From Cryptomeria japonica (lineage: Eukaryota > Streptophyta > Pinopsida > Cupressales > Cupressaceae): DNA of 64,000 bases. Shown here in pieces: positions 12,996 to 24,045 of this stretch (positions within the stretch are counted from its first letter, which is position 1; the number at the start of each line of letters is the position of its first letter). The notes beneath the pieces are model-generated. The model saw only the letters and a list, made by a program, of their open reading frames with translations, made no database searches and was not told where the DNA came from. The translations under genes were made by a program, and so were the position numbers. The DNA lies in contig NC_081413.1 in the NCBI RefSeq assembly GCF_030272615.1, positions 15,698,285-15,762,284 of the forward strand, given 5' to 3'.

Positions 12996-14437
12996 AAAAG
13001 AAAGAAAGAAAAATAGAGAAAAAGAAAGAGGATGAGGTGAGGGATGAAACAGACAAGGGAACATGCGCACATTCCAAGGAGGAAGGTAGGGAGAGAATGC
13101 AAATGAAGATGCAATGAAGATGAGGAAGATCATGGAGCGTGAACATCCGTGTAAAAAGGACGCCATGTAGAGAGCACTTATTTTGATATAACATTGTCTA
13201 TGAGTCAACCAAGGTATAGAGAACCAGGGTGGAGTTTCATAGCCAATGCATGGCTTGACACGTATGCACATATGTGCAAGACAATCCAACATCACACAGA
13301 GTTACTGAGACCTTGTAGGAAATGATGCTAGAATGACCACAAGCAAAAGATATACCCCAATGTAACATAAGATGATAGAGACCTCATGAGGGTACAACAA
13401 GGGACACATCCAAAAGACATGCCAAGCAAAACCAAAAGAAACAAGATCACATCCTAAGCCATGTTATTCCTAGCACACCATGATATAAAAGACCGCAACA
13501 ACCAAGAGGAAACAGAGCCCTTAGGAGCTTAAAAAGATAAACAAAGATAAAAAATAATCAAAGCCAACACGAGTGTCTCAAATGTCTTTTGCCAAAGGGA
13601 TAATTGATGGGATGAGGATTGGATAATGTCTAACTTGAGGAAGGATACATCCTATGCAGACAAATAATGGGTGTTGGTGAGAAGGATACATCTCAGAACA
13701 ATAAAAAAGCATTTGATATGATCATGATGACAAAGATGCTCAAGGATGATTGTTGAAGCACCAACTAATGGGATATGATCTCAAAGGACACAACTGACAC
13801 AAAGGACGAGACCTAAGGACACATGTACAAGCGAACCTAGATGGAGACACGAGACCAATATTATGCACAAGATACTATATACAAGATATACAAGAGACTA
13901 TGGATGATGGAAGAAGACCCAAGGATAGGCATGATGTTTACCTAGTAAAGATGAAAATCCATGAGAGATTGATGATAGATGGGGTGTTGTTGATGTGGGA
14001 ACAATATACCTGAAAAAACACAAGGATTGGGAAGGATGCATCTCGATGATGATTGGATTGTGATAAAGGATGGGAACAAGACCATGGATGTGAATGGATG
14101 ATTGACCTTGGATAACTGAGGAAGATGGACAAGATTTGCACGTGATGGTGGGTTGCTTGGAGTAGACAAATAGATTGGAAGGTGAGTACCATGAAAATAC
14201 AGATGAGTTGATTGAATGGATGACATTGGATTATGTGGAGGTAGCCTAGAGCTAAATACCAATGACAAGGGATGCAAGAGGCTATGGAATGATATGAGTG
14301 GAAGGGTGAAAGGATGGAGAATAGGATAAAAAGGATTGGTGGATGAATGGATATGGATGAAGGGATGGAGGAATTGAGAAGGGATGCAAAAGGATTACAT
14401 GGACTAGAGGAAGGATGAGTGGATAGACGGGTGAATG
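12996..14437. other. Element C interior, no gene seen
   Basis: Between the 32-bp and 132-bp arrays the sequence is rich in GGATG, GATGA and CAAGG words and has no recognisable coding region. Minus-strand frames at 12954-13295 and 13938-14277 are Ser-, Pro- and His-rich because of this bias. Confidence 0.5.
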
Positions 14438-14760
14438 GAGGAAAAGGATTGGTGGATGGATCAGGTTACAGATGAAATGGTGGAGGAACTGGGAGGTCCA
14501 AGGATTGGTGGATGGATGGATATGATAAGGCAGAGGGATGGAAGAACTGGAAGATAAGGATGGGTGGATGGAGGAAAATGATTGGTGGATGGATCGGGTT
14601 ACAGTGAAACAATGGAGGAACTGGGAGGTCCAAGGATTGGTGGATGGATATATATGATAAGATGGAGGGATGGAGGAATTGGAAGATAAGGATGGGTGGA
14701 TGGAGGAAAAGGACTGGTGGATGGATTAGGCTACAGATGAAGGGATGAAGGAATGAGGAA
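14438..14760. repeat. 132-bp tandem repeat, about 2.5 copies
   Basis: The phrase GAGGAAAAGGATTGGTGGAT starts at 14438, 14571 and 14703 with small changes, giving periods of 133 and 132 bp. Each unit also contains a GGTTACAG segment and GGAACTGGGAGGTCCAAGG or a variant. The region is built largely of the words GGATGG and GGTGGAT. Confidence 0.8.
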
Positions 14761-15363
14761 ATAAGGAATTGGTGGATAAGATAAGATTACTAGTAGGAGG
14801 ATAGGAAGTTGAGGGAAGCATATGGAAGATAGGGTGATGGGTGGATAAGGACTATGAAGGAAAAGTATGAGAGGGAAGTGGAAGCTAAGAGGTGTCCAAA
14901 GAATGTATACATAGTGGCCTTTGGTTCTTTGTTTTTTCAAGATCCAAGGAGGATGGAGGAAGTGAACTAGATAGGATATGATGGATATTGTAGGTAATGG
15001 AGATGGAGGAGGAAATGGCTAGATGGGTAGAAGAACTTTCCCCCAAGTGCATAGAGCAAAAGTATGAGGGAAATTATGCATGATGCTTGTTTGCCAGGTT
15101 TTCATCATGGTACTTGTCCAAGGTGCCTGTTTGCCAAGTTTTCACCATTGGAAAAAAATTTCTCATCTTTTGTTTTTTGCTGATTTTTTTTTTGGGAGGA
15201 AATTCATGGATGGAGCTAGATGAGTATAAGTGGATTTGGAGGATATATGGATGGAGGACTCAAGCATCAAGTTCCATATCAAGGTATTAGGAACCCATTT
15301 GGAGTGATCATTGGATGTTGGTACAACTTTATTAGGAAGGAGTGGATTATGTAAAGCCTTGGA

Positions 15364-16445
15364 TTAGATGGTTTTGATGGGGAATGTAAGGGATATGGTA
15401 GCGGCAAGTGTTTGGATGGAAAGAGGGAAAGTGAATGTGATGGGGGTATGTTTTGAAGGATGTGGTATGAGTGGACTAGAGATGGAAGTAGCATGTGAAT
15501 ATGATGGAGGCATTATGATAGGTAGCTTTGGGACATAGGGACCCAAAATAGATTTAGGAGGCGGAGAGGGAGAATGTTTAGCTAGTGGAATAGAAACTTT
15601 GGATGCCATTAGAGATTTTTCTTTTGGATGCACTACTTCTTTTTGCTTTGGGATCCACTTTGTTTTTGCTTTTTCTTTAGTGGGCCTTTGTGGCCTGTGG
15701 GATTCATTGCATTTTTGTATCAGCTTTTTCACTGTTGGAACATGTCTTTTTGAGTGGACATGGTCATCTTTATATTGTTGTGGATGCTTAGTTTAATGCA
15801 TTTTTTATTTGGCATCCAAATTTTTCTAGTAGCCTTGGAAGGAGTGTGCAAAGGTGTAGGAGATGGGGGGAATATGGGTGAAGTGATGGAGGTAGGATGT
15901 TGGATGTCATGTGAGGGCATGTGCCTTTGTTGACGTTGACTAGGAATGAAAGGAATAGGATGTTCATGATGGGTGATGGAGATGGTGGATTTGTGTATGG
16001 AGGGACGAGTAGGAAAAGATGAAGGATGGGATTTTGGGATATAATGGCCCAAAATGGATTTTGCATATGGAGAATATATGAAGGTATATTTTGAGATATA
16101 GGGACCCAAAATGGATTTTGAGGATGAAGGTGGAAGATGGATGGTTGTTTTAGCTTTATATGATGGAGGAGGGGGAATGGCGATAAATGATTTGGAGGAA
16201 CAATGGGGAAATGCAATGGTGTGTTTGGAAGCATACTTGGATTTTGCATTAGTTGTACCAACATTTTTGGATGAAATGCCTTGGGATATGTAACCAAGAC
16301 CATGAGATCCTGGATGTGCTTTGACATGGATGGGCTCCAAAGTACCTTGATCATGTAGGCCTAAGCCTTTCCCTTGATATTTCATTTTTTTTATAATTTT
16401 ATTTAAAGTAGGATACTTGTTCTCTGGGTAACAAGATGTGAGTCC
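15364..16445 (-). pseudogene. Ser/Pro-rich retroelement frame with a G-patch-like motif
   Basis: Two overlapping minus-strand frames (15729-16385, 218 codons, and 15364-15732, 122 codons, in another phase) share low-complexity Ser, Pro, His and Ile composition. The open frame extends upstream of the first ATG to about 16445. Near its start it reads MKYQGKGLGLHDQGTLEPI and, 13 residues later, GLGY: the Gly-rich pattern of a G-patch (D111), known from gag-pol regions of some retroelements. The phrase KSILGPY or KSILGHY recurs three times. No protease or polymerase follows. It is probably a decayed gag-pol remnant of element C. A 33-bp segment at 15941-15973 nearly duplicates part of the LTR. 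Confidence 0.4.
15941..15973. repeat. 33-bp copy of an LTR segment inside element C
   Basis: TAGGAATGAAAGGAATAGG and the following 14 bases match 11929-11961 in the left LTR with one mismatch; a related copy lies in the right LTR near 21487. It falls within the Ser/Pro-rich frame. Confidence 0.7.
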
Positions 16446-16834
16446 TTTATCAGATGTAGGAGAATGGGTGGTATATGTGAGATGTTCTTCTGTTGTGAGT
16501 GAACTACCATGGATGAATGTAAGCGAACCAAGGGGATAAGGTGATGTTGGTGGGATAGTTTGGATAGGAGGAAATGGAGGATCAAGAGGTGGAGTATATG
16601 GGATGGGAAGATCTTGACTTGGAAGAGGGGATGAGAGGGGAGATTGAGATGAAGGGGATGGAATGGTAGGATCTTGACTTGGAATCTAGGGGATGATAAA
16701 GGATCTTGAGATGGAGGAGATAGAATGGTAGGATCATGATTTGAATTAATAATGCTTTGAACATGCTTAGAAAAAAGATCTTGGCACGAGGGGATTGGTG
16801 TGAATGGTGTGATGAGAGGTGAGTGGGTAGACAC
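16403..16834 (-). pseudogene. Low-complexity frame upstream of the G-patch-like frame
   Basis: A 143-codon minus-strand frame rich in Ser, Pro, Leu and His, with repeats such as FQVKIL and FQVKIF. It precedes the G-patch-like frame in transcription order, in another phase. I do not recognise it. It could be the upstream part of the same decayed polyprotein, or a by-product of repeat composition. Confidence 0.25.
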
Positions 16835-16882
16835 TTTTTAGATGGAATGGATGGAAGGATGGGAGATTTAGTGACTTGGGTA

Positions 16883-17390
16883 GATGGAGTGGATGGACGA
16901 GGATAGGTTCTTTGATTAGGATAGCTGGAGTGGATGGAAGGATGAGAGGTTCTTTAATTAGGGGAGATGGAGTGGATGGAAGGACGAGAGGTTTTTCAAC
17001 TGGGAGAGATGAAGTGGATGGGAGGATTGGAGATTCATCTACTGGGAAAGATGGAGTGGATTTGGAAGGGAGAGAGGTTCTTCAGCTAGGGGAGATGAAG
17101 TGTATGGAAGGATGAGAGGTTCTTGAACTGGGATAGTTGAAGTGGATGGGAGGATGAGAGGTTCTTTAGCTAGGGTAGGTTACCTGGATGGAAGTATGGG
17201 GAGTTTCTCAACTGGGGGAGATGGAGTAGATGGAAGGATGAGAGGTTTTGCAACTAGGATAGATGAAGTGGATGGGAGGATGGGAGGTTCTTCAGTTAGG
17301 GTAGGTTGCCTAGATGGAAGGATGAGAGGTTTCTTAGCTAGGGTAGGTTGCCTAGATGGAAGGATGAGAGGTTCCTTGGATTGAATTTGA
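16883..17390. repeat. 42-bp minisatellite, about 12 copies
   Basis: GATGGAGTGGATGG and variants start at 16883, 16924, 16966, 17009, 17050, 17093 and 17136, so the unit is about 42 bp (14 codons). Later copies, to about 17390, are more diverged and carry GGTAGGTTGCCTAGATGG. Plus-strand frames at 16876-17115 and 17142-17384 read 14-residue repeats such as VDGRMRG; these follow from the unit length being divisible by three. Confidence 0.85.
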
Positions 17391-17889
17391 ATGACTATAG
17401 GAGTAGGTGATGGGGACTACGAGGGAAGAATCTTAATGGATGAAATATTTTCAATGGTGTTAGGAGGTGGGAGAGGAATGATAGATATGGGAGTTGGAAG
17501 GGAAGTTGGTGGATTGAGATAAGATGCGATGGATGGTGGACTGAGATAGAAGGCAGTGGATGCTGGAGGATTGAGGTGATATGAAGGATTGTGACTGGTG
17601 CCACGTGCTCATTCCTGAATGTTCATCACAATAATGTTTGAAGGTGGATAATTGAATCGTGGTTTTGAAACAATAGGTTGTGATGTTACTTGAAATTGAT
17701 ATTGTGGAGCACTAACCACTTGTGGAACTGATTAGATGGGTGGGGCACAAACAATAATGGCATTATGTAATTCATGCCCCCAATCGCAACTTGTGTGACA
17801 AATGATGGTGTATTAGGATTAGATGAAGGATTGAGATAGGATGGAAGATTTGAATTAGATGGAGAAGTGAGATAAGATTGCGACGTGAC

Positions 17890-18168
17890 TTAGAGATCTG
17901 TCTCACCAAGTTGATCAACCATACCCTCCTCATCATCAACATAGGGTGAAGTGGAAGAAAATGAGGGATAACCATACTCATCATAGTAGGATTGAGACAT
18001 GACTTGGACATCTGTGTCATCGAGTTGCTCAACCATACCCTCATCATCATCGACATAGGGTGAAGTGGAAGAAAATGAAGGACGAGCAAACTCATCATAA
18101 TAAAGTTGCAACATGATGATTAGTTGATGAGTTGGAGAGATGAAAGATGAAAATGGATGATAGACCAA
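17890..18168 (-). pseudogene. Small acidic frame with a 38-residue internal duplication
   Basis: The 92-codon minus-strand frame contains PSFSSTSPYVDDDEGMVEQL and, 38 residues later, PSFSSTSPYVDDEEGMVDQL. The DNA period is 114 bp (ATAGGGTGAAGTGG at 17941 and 18055). Unlike other parts of element C, the two copies differ mostly by conservative changes, which hints that this was once translated. No family is recognised; gag-like and acidic linker roles are both possible. Confidence 0.35.
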
Positions 18169-18599
18169 AGCTCAGAATAGGATGAATGACTAGCTTAGAC
18201 TAGGATGGGGACTAACTTTGAGGAATTTAGAAAGAGGATGAATTTTGATGCTTGATTTTGGATGTTTGATGTTTGGATTGATGAATTAGGGAGACAAGGG
18301 ATGATGATGAAAATTGGGAGATGATGGGTGATAATGGATGATAGTGACGACGCAAGAACCAAGATGGTGATAACTAAGGTGACGACTACCAACTGAGATG
18401 ATAAAAGTGACCATGCAAGTCGAGACCCTAGTGGACGATAATGATGATGTAAACTAGAACCCAAATTGGAACGCAAAAGCGAAGAGACAAAGATATCGAT
18501 CGAGAGTGAACTAACAAACCAAGGAAATCACTCTGCTAGTGCAACATCTAAGACTCAGAATATGCAAGGATAGATACCGACTACTAAAAACTCAAGATA

Positions 18600-18850
18600 T
18601 TTCTAATGTGATGTGGACAACACTTCGACAACATAATGATGTCTAAGACTAGGATCATGAAAATTGGTGTAAACTGTCGATAGACCAAGAAAAATCTAAC
18701 GCTAAACAGACAAAAGTTTGGCAACATGATAACGTCTAAGAACAAGATCATGAAGATAATAAACAACTGGAGAATCAAGCAGTTTCTAAGGCAATGCAGA
18801 CAACATAACGACAACACAATTACGTCTAAGGACAAGCTCATGAAAGATAG
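18600..18850. repeat. 92-bp tandem repeat, three copies
   Basis: The phrase ACGTCTAAGAACAAGATCAT or a close variant occurs at 18639, 18731 and 18822, giving periods of about 92 and 91 bp. CAACATAACGA is also repeated. No coding sense is evident. Confidence 0.75.
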
Positions 18851-20814
18851 GTGAGACTAACAACAAAACCACCAGAGTAAAGTGCAAACTTGAGTTTTCA
18901 AAGCAAACCCGCGAGAGTTAAAATGATATCGACTACGCTAAGTATGTAAATATATCTCAAGATAGAGGCATTCCCGCTATACTAGGAAGCGAACCCGTTG
19001 TAGAATAGCAACAACTAGGACTGTGTGAAATGTGATGTGTTTGATGACTAATACTAATTTTGGCAAAAGATCGTTGTGACACAAACACAACAAGAACATA
19101 CGAATGATAGAATGCAATAAAATAATCATGCACTTCCCAAGATAGTCAAATAACAGTACTTGTTGAATCCCCTAACCATAAAATACCACATCCAACTGGA
19201 TAAATAGAAGCTTGGTAGCACTAGATCCACCCTTGGTACACACTTCTCGGGCATGCCAAGCTTCAAATTTTTAAAGACTCAAAGATCTCGAGAAATTTTC
19301 TATCTTAAATTGGGGGGTACATGAGGGGTGTCTTCGACATGCACATATAAGAATGCCCGAGTCAACAAGTAGAAGGATTGAGGCCACTATAACAATGGTT
19401 CGTAGTAATTTTCTGATGGGTCTAGTCCAACAATGTATTCTTGAACAAAGCCACTTAAGACTTTAATTGACCTTATCGGTGCAGAGAAGGCCTCCACATA
19501 CGATGAATTCACTCAACACTTCAGTCGTTTGACTGGGTTTTTTATATAGCGGCTCAAAAAACACCGCTCGAGGTCGTGCTGAGAGAGATGCTATCCCCAA
19601 CATGCCCCTGTTTTGAAACACATCCTTGAGGTGATGAGGCCCCCAAGGTGTGATTCACTAATAAAAAGAAAAATGAGCGTCGCTAACACTTTTATCTTGC
19701 ACCTACAACCACGAGAGCTAGAGGGAGAGGATAGTGTGTGTCAGTAGTAGGACCAATCTACATGCACAAAAGTGTGTCAATCACGAAAGACATGGGGTTC
19801 ATTTCATTTAATCAAATTGAAGTGTGCCTAATTACTCAAAAGACACAACATGTTCATTTCATTAGTTGAATTGAAGCGTGCCTAGATTAAAAAAAAGAAA
19901 CAAATGCGAAAATGAAAGCAATAAAAGAAATATTGTCTTCACAAAACTTCTCTTTAGCAATCCTGCAATCAATTGTTAATGTTTAAAATGCGCGGGGTCT
20001 TCTTATCGCTCAATTTGCTACACAAACGTTAGGAAAATACCATCCAAAAACACACAAGTTATTTGATTAGTGCTAAAATAGAATTCTAGAAAATTATGTA
20101 AATGATAATGAGAAAAACTGCAATTTCAGAGTGCAAACCTACTGTTTCGAGTCAAGTTCTCGATGGTTCAAGACACATTCCCGTTGTTTTGTGCATTTTC
20201 ATTGTTTCATGTTCTTGCTATTTCAAAGTGCAAACTTGCAAAAATTAAGTCATCCAACATACAAGTTAGTAGATTAAGAGGAAAACAACATTCTAGAAGA
20301 TTATTTAAATGATAATGGGTGAACTCGTCGTTTCATAGTGCAAACCCGCTATTTCAAACTACTACTTAACTTGCAAAATTTGATTAGACAAAACTGTAAA
20401 TTTTATGAAAATAGCTAAAATGCGAACCTGCTGGTTTATGTTGCATTCCCACGGTTTTAGGGCACGTTTTCGTTGTTTCATGCGTTCCCGCTGCTTCGTG
20501 CATTCCTGCCACTATGCAGATAAAATGCCAAAATTATATACAAAAATCCTGAAACTTAAAATGGATATTTATACATTCCATCTGGCAATGGGAATGCGAA
20601 CCCGCTATTTTAGGTAGCGTTCTTGCGGTTTCAATTTGTGTTCTTGCTACTTCAGAGTACTTTCCCGCTGTTTCACAAAACCTCGGGATTAATAAAATGG
20701 ACTTTCATCCTGGCGTAAATCCGAGCGTAATTCTATTTTTTTGCCTGTAAGTGCTCAAAATCTATCAAAAACACACTCAAACAACAAAAAACATTAAAAT
20801 GACCCATGAAGTGG
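18851..20814. other. Element C 5' untranslated leader, no gene seen, with dispersed GAACCCGCTG words
   Basis: Following the primer site on the minus strand, this 2-kb leader has no recognisable coding region. Words close to TGCGAACCCGCTG occur at about 18987, 20138, 20336, 20419 and 20594, like the core of the 32-bp minisatellite at the other end of the element. Confidence 0.5.
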
Positions 20815-20832
20815 GTCCCACTGGGTGTGCCA
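20815..20832 (-). promoter_or_regulatory. Primer-binding site of element C
   Basis: The minus strand reads TGGCACACCCAGTGGGAC, five bases beyond the LTR end. It starts with TGG, which pairs with a tRNA CCA end, and differs at two bases from element D's site (TGGCACACCTGGTGGGAC). It is not the common tRNA-Met type; I cannot name the tRNA. Confidence 0.7.
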
Positions 20833-20837
20833 GAAAA

Positions 20838-21808
20838 TGTGCAATGAAAAATGTGTGTGCTAAACTAAGGGATAAAAAGAAAGCTAATTAACCAAACAAA
20901 CACAATGCATCATACACCTCAAGATTAGAATGATAAAATCAAAACAAGCATGAAAACAATAACAAAAATGCAAACCAAATGCCCGCTTTGATTTTATTAT
21001 TCAACAATTGGATGTGTGTTCATGACGTAGCTTTGGATGTTCGATATTGCTCCATGATAGAAAATGCAAATGATAATGGATTGATGGATGAAAATGATAA
21101 TGTATAGGTTGAGTAATGATTTTGGTAGAGTAACGGTATGATGTATGAAAAAGTGGATAAGAGAGGTTTTGGTCTAAAAATGGAGGGATTAAATAGGCAA
21201 GATGAGGAAGGGAAGGGGAGGGAAGAGGAGACACTTGTCCTCCAAAAAAGGACAAGTGGCTCAACTAGATGGAAAATGAATGTCACGTGTCTATGAGGAC
21301 ATGCCTATTTTGGGCAAAGACACCCAAAAATAGAAGGAGTGGCATGTGTCCTTGAGGACACATGTCCATTTTGGAAAAAGGTCACCCAAAATAGGATATT
21401 TTCCCCAAAATTAGGAATTGGTTAGGATATGCACAAATGTGTGGGAGGTTAGAATGGATAGGATAAGGTTGGTTAGGGAAGATGAGTAGGAATGAAAATA
21501 ATAGGATGTTCATGATGGGGTTGGTTAGGATAGGATTGGAAGGAGGTTAGGGAGAAAAGTTAGGAGCCATGTGCTCAAATAGGAATTTGAACCAAATTAA
21601 TTAATTAAATTAATTAATCCATGGGCTTGGAAAGGGGATATTTAATTAATTAAAGTAATTAATCAAAAGGGGGGGGGGGGGGGGGGGAGAACAAGGATAA
21701 TTAATTAATTAGATTAATTAGTTAGGAGGATAGGATTTGGCAATTGATTAATTGGAAGAAAGGGTTTTAAATTTGATTAAATTAATTAGTCAAATTTAGG
21801 TGTCTACA
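20838..21808 (-). repeat. Element C right LTR (5' LTR of the minus-strand element)
   Basis: Partner of 11286-12217. It carries a run of 19 G at 21669-21687 where the left LTR has only GAGGGG, and a short extra copy of a GATGGATGAAAATGATAATG phrase near 21075. Confidence 0.85.
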
Positions 21809-21813
21809 ATTAG

Positions 21814-23691
21814 CAACAAAAAGGTGGCCAAGTTTGGAGGTATGTGAGAGGGGTTATAAATTGATGTACACATGCCATTTGCATACTTACATGTGACTCA
21901 AAAATGTGCCACAAGGATTTGTATGACCCTCTCTTTTGAATTTGTCTAGAAGCCACTTAAACTTATATTTCTCTATATATTGTATGTCTTTTATGTGGGT
22001 TTTCAGAGGAATGAGAAAAATATTTCTTTGTAGGGTCATGTTGTCAGATTTCCTCCAAAATAGAAAGATGTAAACTCAATGTAAAGGCTATGATACCACA
22101 AGAATATTACAACAATTTGTTGCAGATTAATTAGTTCAATGCTTTGGATTGTAGGTTTTTATCCCCAAAAGGGTTTTTCCTATGTATATTAGAGTGTCTT
22201 CTCTATTTTCTATCTTTCTTCTATTCTTCTTCTTTCATGTCCTTGAAGTGTTGATCTACATGTGTTATTATACTATCAAAATTTGTTTAGATATTCTAAC
22301 TATATTATCTTTCCTCTAAGGGTTAATGGATAGGAAATTTTATTATGCATGTTTTCATTTTAATGGCTTAGTAGTATGTGCCTATATCATGTTGTTGAAA
22401 TATGATTTAAAAGAAAAAATGTAGGATATTGAAGGTGCATACTGGATCTCAAATGTCTTTCTAATATCATCTTTCCCTTTCATTTGGTATCAAAGCTTAG
22501 ATCCATGTTTTGCATGTGCATCAATGTAAGTTTCTTGTACTTGTATGTGTGTTGCATGTACTTGCATGTGAAGATATATGGTGTTTAAGGTTTTTGGTAT
22601 TTCTTCTATTATGATTTGTTCACTTGGCAAGCTAGAGGGGATCTATTTTGAAGAAATTGATTGATTATTAATCTTCATCTAAGTGGAAGTTGTGTAGTTG
22701 ATATTGTTTTGTGCTACCAAAAACATCCAAAAGGAATGGAGAAGATAGAGTTTTATGGAGTTGATCATGTGGTTATATTTGATTTGTAACTATTGATCTG
22801 GAAGGTCCTATTTGAAAATATATTATAACTCTCATGCACATCAGTATTTTTTCATTATGTGATTATGTGCAACAAAGTATTCATGTTGGATGTCTAGTTG
22901 TTGGCTCATTAATAATATGGAGAAACTTTGGTTGTGATGACTTAAGTTCAATGTGCTTATGTTGGGTCCTTGGATTTAGTCCATAGAATTGGAAGGTGGT
23001 GTTTGATTAGTCTGAATGCATGTAGGCTATGGAGCTACTCATTAGATAATCTAAAAAACTCTAGAGTAGTCTATCTTATTTGTACATGCATGAATTTGAT
23101 GGTGGCTATGGAATTGGCCTGCACATGGGTCTACAACTCATGGAACTATTCTTCCTTTTGGTTGGTTGTACTTACATGTTTGATTTTCATGTTTGTTGAA
23201 TATGAGGGTTTTGTAGATTTTTTTCATTCAAAATCTATGGTTAAACTTATCTATGTTATTCCATTATTTTGGTTTAACTTTTTTTGGTTATTTTTAGACT
23301 TGTAGGTCTTCCTGATGATAAGTGGATTTGGATTTGCATGTGTGTCACTTGACATAGTGGTTTTGCATGGTTCATCAAAACTTGTGTTTTTTTAGATTTG
23401 CATATAAGGTATTTTTTAGATTATGATTTCTTTGAGGATATTTTTGGATGTAAGATAGTGTCACATCCCCATGTCAAGCCCATTTGACGGGGTCTTAGAT
23501 AAATAAAAATAATGAAAATTAAAAGGATTGCAAAAATGTAGAAAGAGGCAAAAGAGAGATAGCCAAAGTTAATAGGAATGTCATGGGTATGGTGGGAATG
23601 GTCATATAGGTAAGATGGTACATGTTTTAGGTGTGCAAAAGTAGATACATACCATATTGAATAGACATTGCAGCCATAAAGAGGGTATAGT
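21814..23691. other. Spacer with two primer-site-like motifs, no gene seen
   Basis: The motif TGGTATCAAAGC at 22485-22496 (plus) is preceded by a possible LTR end in CA, and TGGTATCATAGC lies on the minus strand at 22098-22087. They may mark remnants of LTR retroelements with the left part of a leader at 22497-23460. No paired LTR was found. The 111-codon frame at 22970-23305 has no recognisable motif. Confidence 0.4.
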
Positions 23692-23841
23692 TGTTGCAAG
23701 GTGTGTACCCTTGGTCTCTGTGCAACACAAGTAGTAGGTTTGCGACATGGCTGAACTTCCTCCTGTGGATTCTATGTGTCTGGTGGTTGTAGTGGGCATT
23801 GACAGGTTGACCTTTTGGTGCAACGATAACCGTACCCAACA
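23692..23841 (+). repeat. TRIM 5' LTR
   Basis: 150 bp, TGTTGCAAGG to CCCAACA. Confidence 0.85.
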
Positions 23842-23895
23842 AATGGTATCAGAGTTTGGTTGCAAGTTCAAACTCCACTTGCGCTGAGGGGGGAT

Positions 23896-24045
23896 TGTTG
23901 CAAGGTGTGCTCCCTTGGTCCCTGTGCAGCACAAGCGATAGGTTTTCAACATGGCTTAACTGCCTCCTGTGGATTCTATGTGTCTAGTGGTTGTAGCAGG
24001 CATTGACAGGTCAACTTTTTGGTGGAACGACAACCGTACCCAATA
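23896..24045 (+). repeat. TRIM 3' LTR
   Basis: 150 bp, TGTTGCAAGG to CCCAATA; the last bases differ by one substitution from the 5' copy. Confidence 0.85.

Larger units (their letters stand above)
11286..21808 (-). mobile_element. Element C: minus-strand, non-autonomous Ty3/gypsy-like LTR retrotransposon, about 10.5 kb
   Basis: Two similar repeats of 932 and 971 bp (11286-12217 and 20838-21808) bound the element. On the minus strand the LTR starts TGTAGACACC, preceded by a purine-rich tract (12218-12231) and followed at the other end by a primer-binding site (20815-20832). ATTAG occurs at 11279-11283 and directly after the right LTR at 21809-21813, a likely target duplication, although two bases separate the left copy from the LTR end. 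No protease, reverse transcriptase or integrase is recognisable inside; the interior is dominated by minisatellites. It would have needed enzymes from another element. The LTR ends, purine tract and primer type match element D. Confidence 0.8.
23692..24045 (+). mobile_element. Complete TRIM (terminal-repeat retrotransposon in miniature), 354 bp
   Basis: Two direct repeats of 150 bp (23692-23841 and 23896-24045) flank only 54 bp. The first LTR starts TGTTG and ends CAACA. Two bases later comes TGGTATCAGAG (23844-23854), a tRNA-Met primer site, and directly before the second LTR lies the purine tract GCTGAGGGGGGAT. No coding capacity exists. About 20 of 150 positions differ between the repeats (counted by eye), so it is an old insertion. 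Flanking 5-mers (ATAGT and ATGAC) do not match, so no clear target duplication remains. Confidence 0.85.

Noticed and set aside
12213-13295. Overlapping minus-strand frames of 90 to 180 codons rich in Ser, Phe, His and Pro
   Set aside because: Products of the 32-bp array and its flank in several phases; no start, family or conserved domain supports a protein.
16876-17384. Two plus-strand frames rich in Gly, Arg, Asp and Val
   Set aside because: They are translations of the 42-bp minisatellite, whose length is divisible by three, so openness is automatic.
22970-23305. 111-codon plus-strand frame as a gene
   Set aside because: Composition is Leu-, Phe- and Trp-rich as expected from T-rich DNA, without motif or neighbouring signals.
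23602-23952. 116-codon minus-strand frame over the TRIM
   Set aside because: It runs antisense across both LTRs and the primer site; repeat LTR sequence explains the repeated LCC and HLA words.
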